Positions 1 to 5,814 of a stretch of 5,814 nucleotides of DNA are shown here, piece by piece (the first letter of the stretch is position 1; every line of letters starts with the position of its first letter). The stretch covers positions 1-5,814 of the forward strand of contig DASXIR010000346.1 of NCBI GenBank assembly GCA_036497895.1. Reading direction: 5' to 3'. The notes below the pieces were generated by a model, which was not told the origin of the DNA, searched no databases, and worked only from the letters and a program-made list of their open reading frames with translations. The position numbers and the translations under genes are program-made. This DNA is from CAVQFC01 sp036497895 (GTDB taxonomy: Bacteria > Acidobacteriota > Vicinamibacteria > Vicinamibacterales > CAVVIG01).

Positions 1-227
1 TTGGCCGGCTGATCGCGCTCGAGACCCGCAGAAACCGACCAGAATTCGCGCTATCGGACCGCAGCCGGACCCCGGCCCGATAACCGATCGCCGCTGACGC
101 CGGAAAAGTCTGTCGCGCGCACCGTCCCGTCCCGTGTCGACCAGATCGTTACACTTGCGGTTACACTTCAGCCTGCGTGATCCGCGGCGCGGACCCGGCG
201 GCAGCCAGTAACGTTGTGGAGAGTCCT
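1..227. other. Upstream leader region without a recognisable gene
   Basis: I find no convincing gene here. Two forward frames are open from the left edge, one ending at TAA 81-83 and one at TGA 95-97, so the last codons of an upstream gene could lie in the first 80-97 bases, but neither short peptide is recognisable. A small perfect hairpin (GCCGG at 64-68, CCGGC at 72-76, 3-base loop) has no T-run after it, so it is a poor terminator candidate. The promoter of the operon that begins at 228 most likely lies in the right half of this stretch, but no clear -35/-10 pair is visible. Confidence 0.5.
148..168. repeat. 9-bp direct repeat with 12-bp period upstream of the oxidoreductase operon
   Basis: GTTACACTT occurs at 148-156 and again, identically, at 160-168, separated by GCG. 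The two copies start 12 bases apart, roughly one helical turn, so a protein could bind both from one DNA face. The second copy ends 59 bases before the ATG at 228. The repeat could be an activator or repressor site for the operon. Each copy also contains TACACT, a passable -10 hexamer, but no good -35 lies at the right distance. The function is inferred from position only. Confidence 0.35.
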
Positions 228-929
228 ATGGACGAACCTAAGAAGGAAGACGCCGGACTGGACACCGATGTCGGCAACGAACCCGACGAGAGCCTCGATC
301 TGTCCAGACGCGAATTCCTGGGCGGCACTGGTGTTGCCGTTCTCGCTGCCGTTGCGGCGCCGGTGCTCTCAGCGTCGCAGGGCGTCGATCGCGGCGCCGG
401 AGCGCTGGCCGACATTCCGTCGGAGCCGTCGGTCCCGCGAACGAAGATTCGCGTCATTATCAATGGCGCCGCGCGACAGATCGACGTCGAGGATCGCTGG
501 TCTCTCGCCGAACTGCTGCGCGACCACCTGCTTCTGACCGGGACCAAGCTTGGTTGCGACCGCGGTGAATGCGGCGCGTGCACCGTGCTGCTCGATGGTC
601 GTCCCGTGTATTCGTGCAGCAACCTCGCTGTCTGGGCCGACGGGCGAACGGTCGAGACCGTCGAAGGACTGTTCTCGCGCACCGGCAAACTCGATCCGCT
701 GCAGCAGTCATTCGTGGACCACGACGCGCCGCAGTGTGGATTCTGCACATCGGGTCAGTTGATGAGCGCCAAGGCCCTGCTCAATGCCAATCCGCATCCA
801 ACCGCCGATCAAGTGCGGCAGTCGCTGACGGGAAACTTGTGCCGCTGTGCGAACTACAACCGGATCGTTGATGCGGTCGTCGCCGCGGGGACGCCTGCGC
901 GTCCTGACACAGGCGGGGTGCCGCAATGA
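228..929 (+). CDS. Tat-exported [2Fe-2S] small subunit of a xanthine-oxidase-family (PaoA-like) aldehyde oxidoreductase
   Basis: This is the electron-transfer subunit of a three-subunit molybdenum hydroxylase. It passes electrons from the molybdenum centre to FAD through two [2Fe-2S] clusters. From the ATG at 228 it has 233 residues. An acidic leader is followed by the twin-arginine motif SRREFLG (residues 26-32), a hydrophobic stretch to about residue 47 and a possible cleavage site near SAS-Q (48-51). A plant-type ferredoxin domain has C110, C115, C118 and C130. The helical second domain has CGFC (C170, C173) and CRC (C205, C207). All eight cluster cysteines are present. I prefer ATG 228 because GGAGAG lies just upstream (218-223); the frame extends to a GTG at 177. 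The next gene overlaps the stop codon. A Tat signal on the small subunit and the size match E. coli PaoA (about 229 residues) rather than cytoplasmic XdhC-type subunits. The family call is firm; the PaoA-like assignment is an inference. Confidence 0.93.
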   Translation: MDEPKKEDAGLDTDVGNEPDESLDLSRREFLGGTGVAVLAAVAAPVLSASQGVDRGAGALADIPSEPSVPRTKIRVIINGAARQIDVEDRWSLAELLRDHLLLTGTKLGCDRGECGACTVLLDGRPVYSCSNLAVWADGRTVETVEGLFSRTGKLDPLQQSFVDHDAPQCGFCTSGQLMSAKALLNANPHPTADQVRQSLTGNLCRCANYNRIVDAVVAAGTPARPDTGGVPQ

Positions 930-3106
930 GCCAGCGCGAGCGCACAGCTGCGGACGAATTCGTTCCGAAGAGAGTGATCGGCCACCCGGCGTCTCGGATC
1001 GACGGCGTCGAACGCGTGACGGGTCAGGCGGTCTACTCGCGTGACGTCCACTTGCCAGGGATGTTGTTCGCTCAGGTGCTCCGAAGCCCGCACCCGCATG
1101 CGCGCATCCGATCGATCGACGTCTCGAAGGCGCAGGCCCTTCCCGGCGTCAAAGTGATTCTCACGCACGAAAACTGCAATGTCGTCTGGGGTGCCGGGTC
1201 GATTTCCGGCGGAGCGCAGTACAACGACGCCGTCAAGAAGGTCACGATTCATCGGCGCTACGCCTTCAACAACCCGGTTCGATTTGTCGGAGAGCCTGTT
1301 GCTGCAGTGGCCGCTATCAACCGGCATGTCGCCGAAGAGGCCCTGCTCCACATCGCGGTCGACTACGAGGTGCTTCCGTTTGTGCTTGATCCGGAAGACG
1401 CCCTCAAGTCAGAGGCCGTTAAGATTTGGCCCGAAGGCAATCTGTCGCCGACCGCCAGAAACGAGTTTCAACCAACCGTCCGCAAACGTGGCGACGTCGA
1501 AGTCGGTCTCAAGGGCGCCGATCGCGTGTTCGAGAGCCGGTATAGCACAGTGTTCTGCCACAACGCGCAAATGGAGCCGCGGTCGGCTGTTGCGGCGTGG
1601 GAAGGCGACAAGCTTACGATTTACACGCCAACCGGAGGCGTCTCGAATTGCCACCACGACATGGCGCGCGATCTCGGTATCCCCGACGAAAAAGTACGCG
1701 TCGTCTGCCAATATATGGGCGGCAATTTCGGCAACAAGAATCAGAATCAGGATGCCGATCTCATCGCGGCGATGCTGGCGAAGCAGGCTGGCGTTCCGGT
1801 CAAGCTTGAACTCTCGCGCAAAGAGGACTTCGTCGGGGTGCACGGCCGCTGGCCGACGGTGCAGTATTTCAAGATCGGCGTAAAGAACGACGGCACGCTC
1901 ACGGCGATTCAGCGCCGAAGTTACAGCGGCATGGGACCGTACCGGAAGAACAGCGGCGGCGTCAGCGGCATGGAATTGTATGCCTGCCCGCACACCGAGG
2001 AGACCGTCCATCCCGTCTATACGAACCGGACTGTCTCCGGAAATTTCCGGGGTCCCGAGGACCCGCAGGGCTATTACCCGATTCAATCCGCGATGGACGA
2101 TGTCGCGCACGAACTCGGCATCGATCCGGTCGAGTTCATCCTCAAGAACATGGTGCGTCGCCCCAGCGCCGAGGCCACGTTCACTAACTACACGTTGGAT
2201 CAATGCGTCGAGCGCGGCGCTGAGATCTTCGAGTGGAAAAAGCGCTGGCATCCCCAGCCGGGATCGGACCCCGGGCCGATCAAGCGCGGCGCCGGCGTTG
2301 CATTCATGGCCTTTCGGTCCGGCGTCGGCATGAGCAGCGCCGTGGTCCAGGTCGACTCGAAAGGGAAGTACACGTTATTTGTCGGTGTGACCGACGTGGG
2401 CGCGGGCGCCAAAACGACCATGGCGATCATCGCGGCGGACGAACTGGGTGTGGCACTCAAGGACGTGGCCGTGGTGTGGGGTGATACCGATCGCTGTCCC
2501 TACTCGGTTGGCGAGTCCGGTAGTCGTACGACCATCATGACCGGCCACGCGACCGTGGAAGCGGTTCGTGCCTTGAAGCAGAAGATCGCCGAACAGGGCC
2601 TGCCAAAGGGTGACGCCCTGCTCACCGCCAGCGCGTCACCGCAGCCGCGACTGGAGAATCAGGTACGGAACTGCTTCGGCGCGAATTTTGTCGAAGTCGA
2701 AGTGGACACCGAACTCGGCGACGTGCGCGTCGTGAAGTACGTCAGCGTCCACGAATCAGGCCGCATCATGAATCCGCTGACGGCGACGAGTCAGATCAAG
2801 GGCGGTGTCGGCATGGGCATCGGCATGGCGCTGCACGAAAACATGATCTACGACGCCCGGTCCGGTCGTCCTCTCGTCACCGGCTACTACTCCGACCGCG
2901 TGCCGACCCACCTCGACGTCCCTGACGTGGACGTCTCGTTCATCCAGAACGACGATGGCCACGGTCCCTACGGCGCCAAGAGCATTGGCGAGTCGGGCAT
3001 GATTCAGACGCCGGCGGCCATCTCGAATGCGATCTTCAACGCGATCGGTAAGCGGATCAGGGACTTGCCGATGACGCGCGACAAAATCCTGGGAGCACTC
3101 GCATGA
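926..3106 (+). CDS. Molybdopterin-binding catalytic subunit of a xanthine-oxidase-family (PaoC-like) aldehyde oxidoreductase
   Basis: This is the catalytic large subunit, which binds the molybdenum cofactor (probably the cytosine dinucleotide form, as in PaoC) and hydroxylates an aldehyde or heteroaromatic substrate with oxygen from water. It has 726 residues, close to the roughly 732 of E. coli PaoC. The N-terminal a/b-hammerhead domain begins around residues 18-35 and runs to about 160. Cofactor-domain signatures follow: MEPRSAVAAWEG (216-227), GGNFGNK (265-271, the GGxFG loop), FRGPEDPQ (374-381), DVGAGAKTT (490-498), GESGSRTT (529-536) and GAKSIGESG (683-691). E689 in the last motif aligns with the catalytic base glutamate of the family (E692 of PaoC, from memory). 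It has no signal peptide of its own, so export would be by hitchhiking with the Tat-tagged small subunit. Its ATG overlaps the preceding stop (ATGA at 926-929) and has AGGCGGGG at 911-918, so translation is coupled. Substrate cannot be read from the sequence. Confidence 0.93.
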   Translation: MSQRERTAADEFVPKRVIGHPASRIDGVERVTGQAVYSRDVHLPGMLFAQVLRSPHPHARIRSIDVSKAQALPGVKVILTHENCNVVWGAGSISGGAQYNDAVKKVTIHRRYAFNNPVRFVGEPVAAVAAINRHVAEEALLHIAVDYEVLPFVLDPEDALKSEAVKIWPEGNLSPTARNEFQPTVRKRGDVEVGLKGADRVFESRYSTVFCHNAQMEPRSAVAAWEGDKLTIYTPTGGVSNCHHDMARDLGIPDEKVRVVCQYMGGNFGNKNQNQDADLIAAMLAKQAGVPVKLELSRKEDFVGVHGRWPTVQYFKIGVKNDGTLTAIQRRSYSGMGPYRKNSGGVSGMELYACPHTEETVHPVYTNRTVSGNFRGPEDPQGYYPIQSAMDDVAHELGIDPVEFILKNMVRRPSAEATFTNYTLDQCVERGAEIFEWKKRWHPQPGSDPGPIKRGAGVAFMAFRSGVGMSSAVVQVDSKGKYTLFVGVTDVGAGAKTTMAIIAADELGVALKDVAVVWGDTDRCPYSVGESGSRTTIMTGHATVEAVRALKQKIAEQGLPKGDALLTASASPQPRLENQVRNCFGANFVEVEVDTELGDVRVVKYVSVHESGRIMNPLTATSQIKGGVGMGIGMALHENMIYDARSGRPLVTGYYSDRVPTHLDVPDVDVSFIQNDDGHGPYGAKSIGESGMIQTPAAISNAIFNAIGKRIRDLPMTRDKILGALA

Positions 3107-4092
3107 AGACCTTTGCGAACCTCGCGCCTCGCGACATGCGGCAGGCGGTGGCAGCTGCCCAGCAAGTAGAACAGCAAGGGAAGGCGGCGTCGTTCGCCGG
3201 TGGCGGCAGCGATCTGCTCGCGTTGGTCAAGGAGCGCATCGTCACGCCCGATGTCATCATCAGTCTCCGGTCGATTGCCGGCGCAGACCGTGTCACCAGT
3301 ACGAAGAACGGAGTCACGATCGGCGGATTGATTACCCTCAGCGCGCTGAGTCAGGACGCCACGGTGCTGAAACAGTACGCCGTGCTCGCACAAGCTGCCG
3401 AGAGCGTCGCGACGCCGCAAATCAGAAACGTCGGCACGCTGGCGGGTAACGTATGCCAGCGCCCGTGGTGCTGGTATTTCCGCAACGGGTTCCCGTGTTT
3501 CAAAGCCGGGGGCAACCAGTGCTTTTCGTACGACGGCGAGAATCAGTTTCACGCCATCTTCGGAGGAGGACCGAGTTACATCGTCCATCCTTCCGACACC
3601 GCCGTAGCGCTGGTGGCGCTCGACGCCAGATTCCGCGTGATGACCGCCGGCGGCGAGCGGACACTCTCGCCCGCTGAATTTTTCGTGCTGCCTCGGCAGA
3701 AGGCGACAGCGGAGAACGCGTTGGCAAGCGAGGATGTGGTCACGGCGATCGCATTGCCGCCTCCGGCCACCGGTACGCGGAGCGCGTATCGGAAAGTTCT
3801 CGACCGCGCTGCGTGGACGCACGCGGTCGTCAGCGCCGCCATCGTCCTGCACATGGACAAGGACGTGTGCCGCGAAGCACGCATTGTGCTCGGAGGCGTC
3901 GCGCCGATTCCGTGGCGTGTGCCGGAAGCGGAGCGTCTGCTGGCCGGGCAACGGATCACGGCAGCGTTGGCGGCAACCGTCGCCGAGAGGGCGCTCACCG
4001 GCGCGAGGCCGTTGGCGAAAAACGGCTACAAGATTCCCCTGACGAAGGCCCTCGTCCGTCGCACCGTGATCGAGCTGGCGACGCCCGCGTAG
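3103..4092 (+). CDS. FAD-binding subunit with a [4Fe-4S] cysteine loop (PaoB/HcrB-like), xanthine-oxidase family
   Basis: This medium subunit carries FAD and hands electrons to the outside acceptor. It has 329 residues, near the roughly 318 of E. coli PaoB. FAD-binding loops are AGGGSDLL (32-39) and TPQIRNVGTLAGN (104-116), followed by the family's C-terminal domain from about residue 210. Between the FAD loops and the conserved HAIFGG segment (150-155) is an insert with C118, C123, C132 and C140 in the context CWYFRNGFPC...GGNQC. Such an insert is known to bind an extra [4Fe-4S] cluster in PaoB and in the beta subunit of 4-hydroxybenzoyl-CoA reductase, and is absent from ordinary XdhB or CoxM proteins. 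It has no signal peptide. The ATG overlaps the stop of the catalytic subunit (ATGA at 3103-3106) with GGGAG at 3091-3095. It comes last in the operon, whereas in E. coli it lies between the small and large subunit genes. Confidence 0.92.
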   Translation: MKTFANLAPRDMRQAVAAAQQVEQQGKAASFAGGGSDLLALVKERIVTPDVIISLRSIAGADRVTSTKNGVTIGGLITLSALSQDATVLKQYAVLAQAAESVATPQIRNVGTLAGNVCQRPWCWYFRNGFPCFKAGGNQCFSYDGENQFHAIFGGGPSYIVHPSDTAVALVALDARFRVMTAGGERTLSPAEFFVLPRQKATAENALASEDVVTAIALPPPATGTRSAYRKVLDRAAWTHAVVSAAIVLHMDKDVCREARIVLGGVAPIPWRVPEAERLLAGQRITAALAATVAERALTGARPLAKNGYKIPLTKALVRRTVIELATPA

Positions 4093-4115
4093 TCCCCCAG
4101 GTGCGTTGGCGCCCA

Positions 4116-4127
4116 ATCGAGCTCGAT
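4116..4127. other. 12-bp perfect palindrome downstream of the FAD subunit gene
   Basis: ATCGAGCTCGAT reads the same on both strands. It lies 24 bases after the FAD subunit stop codon, within the 114-base gap before the next gene, and follows a weaker 4-bp inverted repeat (TTGG/CCAA near 4105-4115). There is no T-run, so intrinsic termination is unlikely. It could be a dimeric-regulator site for the following genes, or chance in GC-rich DNA. Confidence 0.25.
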
Positions 4128-4162
4128 CCAAAACGTCGGAGCCGAGTTGACCCATCGGCGGC

Positions 4163-4178
4163 CACACGAGCACACGAG
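4163..4178. repeat. Tandem 8-bp repeat in the gap before the small unknown gene
   Basis: CACACGAG is repeated directly head to tail (4163-4170 and 4171-4178). It ends 28 bases before the ATG at 4207. Two units are too few to imply function; it may be slippage-prone sequence in the 5' leader of the downstream gene. Confidence 0.3.
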
Positions 4179-4206
4179 CTATGAGGTGTTTCTTCGCGGA
4201 GCAGGC

Positions 4207-4554
4207 ATGAATCGCCGGGATTTTATGATGCTGCGGGCTGCCAGCGGACGCGCAGTGGAGCTGTCGTGTCAGCGTTTGTACTTGTGGTACCTGGATACGC
4301 AGATCACGCGCGGCCAACAGCCCGCAACCTCAGGGCCCGAAGATCGAGAACCTTGGGATGGAGAACCGGCGGCTTGTTTCGAAGAGCGAACAGTGGCAGC
4401 GCTGTTCGGTGACCTCGAACGCGAACTGCTCGACGTCAGGATTCTCCGAGTTCGCCAGCGCGAGTGGTTGATCCATGAAGAGATGTCGCGCGAGTTCGAG
4501 ACGCTTCTGGCCGCGTTTCGTCGGCGCGGCGGCCGCGTCGAATTCATCGAGTGA
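4207..4554 (+). CDS. Small unrecognised protein with an N-terminal RRDF motif
   Basis: I do not recognise a named family. From ATG 4207 the product has 115 residues. It opens MNRRDFMMLRAASGR, which resembles a Tat motif, but the following residues (VELSCQRLYLWYLD, 17-30) form an amphipathic, charged segment rather than a hydrophobic signal core, so export is doubtful. A Pro/Gly/Glu-rich linker (about 36-56) leads to an Arg/Glu-rich, probably helical C-terminal half (58-105) and a short GGRVEFIE end. Cysteines are C21 and C57, too few for an Fe-S cluster. I chose ATG 4207 because GGAG lies at 4198-4201; the frame also stays open upstream to a TTG at 4147. It lies 114 bases after the oxidoreductase operon on the same strand, so it could be an accessory protein co-transcribed with it, but no sequence signal proves a link. 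Its stop overlaps a possible GTG start (4551) of the HNH remnant. Confidence 0.72.
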   Translation: MNRRDFMMLRAASGRAVELSCQRLYLWYLDTQITRGQQPATSGPEDREPWDGEPAACFEERTVAALFGDLERELLDVRILRVRQREWLIHEEMSREFETLLAAFRRRGGRVEFIE

Positions 4555-4568
4555 GCCGAATACGAACC

Positions 4569-4670
4569 ATGTCGAAGACGCGAGATGGAATTCCGAAAGC
4601 TGTCCGCGAGTCGGTGCTCAGGGAATTTAACCATCGCTGCGCCGTTTGTGGCGAGCATCGGCCACACCTT
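4569..4670 (+). pseudogene. Truncated HNH-endonuclease-like gene (N-terminal 34 codons only)
   Basis: The frame from ATG 4569 reads MSKTRDGIPKAVRESVLREF and then NHRCAVCGEHRPHL. This is the typical start of HNH-type proteins in which a helix (IPKAVRESVLREF) precedes the first zinc-binding CxxC pair (C24, C27) and a GEHRPHLHHID-like core. The expected histidines, the Asn-rich middle and the second CxxC pair do not follow. After the leucine at 4668-4670 the frame turns into an Arg/Ser-rich shadow translation that stays open to a TGA at 4857-4859 and resembles nothing. The catalytic ββα-metal core is therefore missing and the product should be inactive. A GTG at 4551 overlapping the previous stop is an alternative start. 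The break coincides with a change in composition and coding frame, so loss by deletion, or an assembly join, is more likely than a point frameshift. I looked for the missing histidine core in the other frames just downstream and did not find it. Confidence 0.6.
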
Positions 4671-4867
4671 TTCTCCCGTCGGTCGCGCCGCCGCGATGGC
4701 CGGCGATCGGCCTCGTGCCGTCGCGCGTCAACGGCGGATGGAAAGTCTTCTTGTCCGCGACCGGCCATGAGCTGGCGGCGCTTGGCTGGAGCGCGGTCGC
4801 GCTCGCTGTCGGCGAAGCGGCGGTGTGGCAGACCTCTCAATCGGCGGGGGCGGCCGTGACGCCCGAG
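4671..4867 (+). other. Coding-like stretch of unknown identity, in frame with the GT9 gene
   Basis: From about 4671 the frame shared with the glycosyltransferase is open, and by hand roughly 85-90% of its third positions are G or C. It reads like a real protein (for example NGGWKVFLSATGHELAALGW at 4730-4789), while the other two forward frames give Arg-rich shadows. It could be an N-terminal extension of the glycosyltransferase, which would be unusual because GT9 proteins normally begin within about ten residues of the first b-strand. It could also be the tail of an upstream gene whose stop is lost, or the remains of a gene cut at the 4670 junction. I recognise no domain. The frame is closed upstream by TAA at 4628-4630; possible starts inside it are GTG 4715, TTG 4751, GTG 4823 and GTG 4856. 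Confidence 0.4.
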
Positions 4868-5814
4868 GTGCGCCCGTGGCAGAGCCGTCGGCCGCCGTCG
4901 CGGATTCTCGCCATCCGGCTGCAGGCGATCGGCGACGTCGTCATCACGCTGCCGTACCTCGGAGCCCTCGGTCGGCTGCTGCCGTCGACCGAGATCGATT
5001 TCATGACGCGCGACGAGACCGCCGAGGTCCCGCGCGCGGTCCGTCTCTTCGCCCGCATCGACGCGCTCGGCGGCCGACGCAACGAGCGGCTGCAGCTCGC
5101 CCTTGCGCTCGCCAGGGGGCCGCAGCTGCTGGCGCGCCGCTACGACGTCGTCATCGACCTGCAGAACAACCGCGTCAGCCGTACGTTGACGCGAATGGCG
5201 CGCCCGCGCGCATGGTCGACGTTCGATCGCGAGTCGCTCGTCAGCGCAGGCGAGCGCACCAGGCGGGCGATTGCCGCCGCGGGTTTTCCGCTCGCGCGTG
5301 TCGAGGCGGGCTTCGACTTGCATCATTCGACGGTTGGCGAAGACCTGCTGCGCGCAGTTGGCTGGGATGCGCGGCGACCGCTCGTCGTGTTGAGCCCCGC
5401 CGGTGGGTTTCCGAGCCGCAACTGGCCGCTGGATCGCTACGTCCAGTTCGCCGAGCAGTGGCGCGGCCGGCACCACGCGCAGTTCGCGGTCCTCGGTATC
5501 GGGCGCCTCGCCGACAAAGCCGCCGTGCTGTCCCGCGCGCTGGGATCCGATCTGCTGAATCTCGTCGGACGCACTCGCGGCGACGAGGCCTTTGCGATCG
5601 TCAGGCGGGCGTCGCTCGTCCTGACCGAGGACAGCGGGCTGATGCACATGGCTTGGACTTCAGGTGCGCCGACGCTCGCGCTCTTCGGCTCGACGCGCCA
5701 CGCGTGGTCGACGCCGCTCGGCCCGCACACGTTGTGTCTGCACTCGGGCGACCTCGAGTGCGGGTCGTGCATGGACGCGGAGTGCCGCTTCGGTGACGTG
5801 CACTGCCTGACGCG
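4868..5814 (+). CDS. Glycosyltransferase family 9 (heptosyltransferase-like) protein, 3' end outside the window
   Basis: This is a GT-B-fold glycosyltransferase of the ADP-heptose:LPS heptosyltransferase type, expected to add a sugar to the lipopolysaccharide core at the cytoplasmic face of the inner membrane. About 315 residues are present and the frame is open at the right edge. Counting from GTG 4868, the first b-strand and glycine loop are ILAIRLQAIGDVVITLP (13-29). The second domain starts near LSPAGGFPSRNWPLDRY (about residues 176-192). The nucleotide-sugar-binding signature is EDSGLMHMA (254-262) followed by LALFGSTRHAWSTPLGP. A cysteine cluster typical of the family's C-terminal part has C298, C301, C306 and C313. 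The start is uncertain: GTG 4868 places the first strand near the N-terminus, while GTG 4856 has a better G-rich upstream sequence (4847-4852). GC content is clearly higher than in the oxidoreductase genes. The sugar and acceptor cannot be told from sequence. Confidence 0.85.
   Translation, partial: MRPWQSRRPPSRILAIRLQAIGDVVITLPYLGALGRLLPSTEIDFMTRDETAEVPRAVRLFARIDALGGRRNERLQLALALARGPQLLARRYDVVIDLQNNRVSRTLTRMARPRAWSTFDRESLVSAGERTRRAIAAAGFPLARVEAGFDLHHSTVGEDLLRAVGWDARRPLVVLSPAGGFPSRNWPLDRYVQFAEQWRGRHHAQFAVLGIGRLADKAAVLSRALGSDLLNLVGRTRGDEAFAIVRRASLVLTEDSGLMHMAWTSGAPTLALFGSTRHAWSTPLGPHTLCLHSGDLECGSCMDAECRFGDVHCLT

Noticed and set aside
64..76. GCCGG/CCGGC hairpin as a terminator of an upstream gene
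   Set aside because: The stem is only 5 bp and no T-run follows on the plus strand.
177..227. GTG start at 177 giving a 250-aa small subunit
   Set aside because: ATG 228 has GGAGAG just upstream. The 17 extra residues lie ahead of an already long pre-Tat leader and look like non-coding sequence.
1409..2251. 280-aa minus-strand open frame
   Set aside because: It is antisense to the catalytic subunit, whose family motifs run unbroken through the same region.
4147..4206. TTG start at 4147 for the small unknown gene
   Set aside because: ATG 4207 has a good ribosome-binding site, and the extra 20 residues come from the repeat-containing gap.
3004..4317. 437-aa open frame on the minus strand
   Set aside because: It lies antisense over the FAD subunit gene and the gap after it, has no recognisable motif and is rich in Arg, as expected of a GC-rich shadow frame.
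4551..4859. 102-aa intact protein reading through from the HNH start
   Set aside because: Only the first 34-40 residues look like a protein family. The remainder is an Arg/Ser-rich shadow of the frame that carries the coding signal.
4544..5647. 367-aa open frame on the minus strand
   Set aside because: It is antisense to the GT9 gene, whose motifs are clear on the plus strand. The translation is low-complexity Arg/Asp-rich.
4825..5796. 323-aa plus-strand open frame
   Set aside because: It is offset by one frame from the GT9 coding frame and yields an Arg/Ala-rich product without motifs.

Overview
The window suggests a GC-rich Gram-negative soil-type bacterium. Three things support this: a Tat-exported molybdenum hydroxylase, a heptosyltransferase-like GT9 enzyme, and GC-rich third codon positions. 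Acidobacteriota (Vicinamibacteria-like) is my best guess, but only from overall gene style, and the sequence cannot settle it.

Positions 1-227 hold no gene I can recognise. This leader contains a 9-bp direct repeat with a 12-bp period close upstream of the first gene. Positions 228-4092 form a tight three-gene operon, each junction being an ATGA stop/start overlap. It encodes a xanthine-oxidase-family enzyme: a small [2Fe-2S]x2 subunit with a twin-arginine signal (228-929), a 726-aa molybdopterin subunit (926-3106) and an FAD subunit with an extra four-cysteine loop expected to hold a [4Fe-4S] cluster (3103-4092). The Tat signal, the extra cluster and the subunit lengths all match the periplasmic aldehyde oxidoreductase PaoABC of E. 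coli better than classical xanthine dehydrogenase. The gene order is A-C-B rather than A-B-C. Electrons would pass from Mo through the two [2Fe-2S] clusters to FAD and the [4Fe-4S] cluster, probably in the periplasm. The electron acceptor, the substrate and the dedicated insertion chaperone are not visible in the window.

After a 114-bp gap with a 12-bp palindrome and a small tandem repeat comes a 115-aa unrecognised protein (4207-4554). It opens with a Tat-like RRDF motif but lacks a hydrophobic core. It is followed, overlapping or 14 bp downstream, by the first 34 codons of an HNH-type endonuclease-like protein (4569-about 4670). That protein stops resembling its family in mid-motif.

At about 4671 base composition, codon use and coding frame all change together. 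From there to the right edge the coding frame is a different one, with very GC-rich third positions. It leads into a glycosyltransferase family 9 (heptosyltransferase-like) gene that runs off the window at 5814. The abrupt junction is either a genomic deletion or recombination scar, or a chimeric assembly join. It is the most unusual point in the window. I see no tRNA, rRNA, CRISPR array or recognisable insertion sequence.
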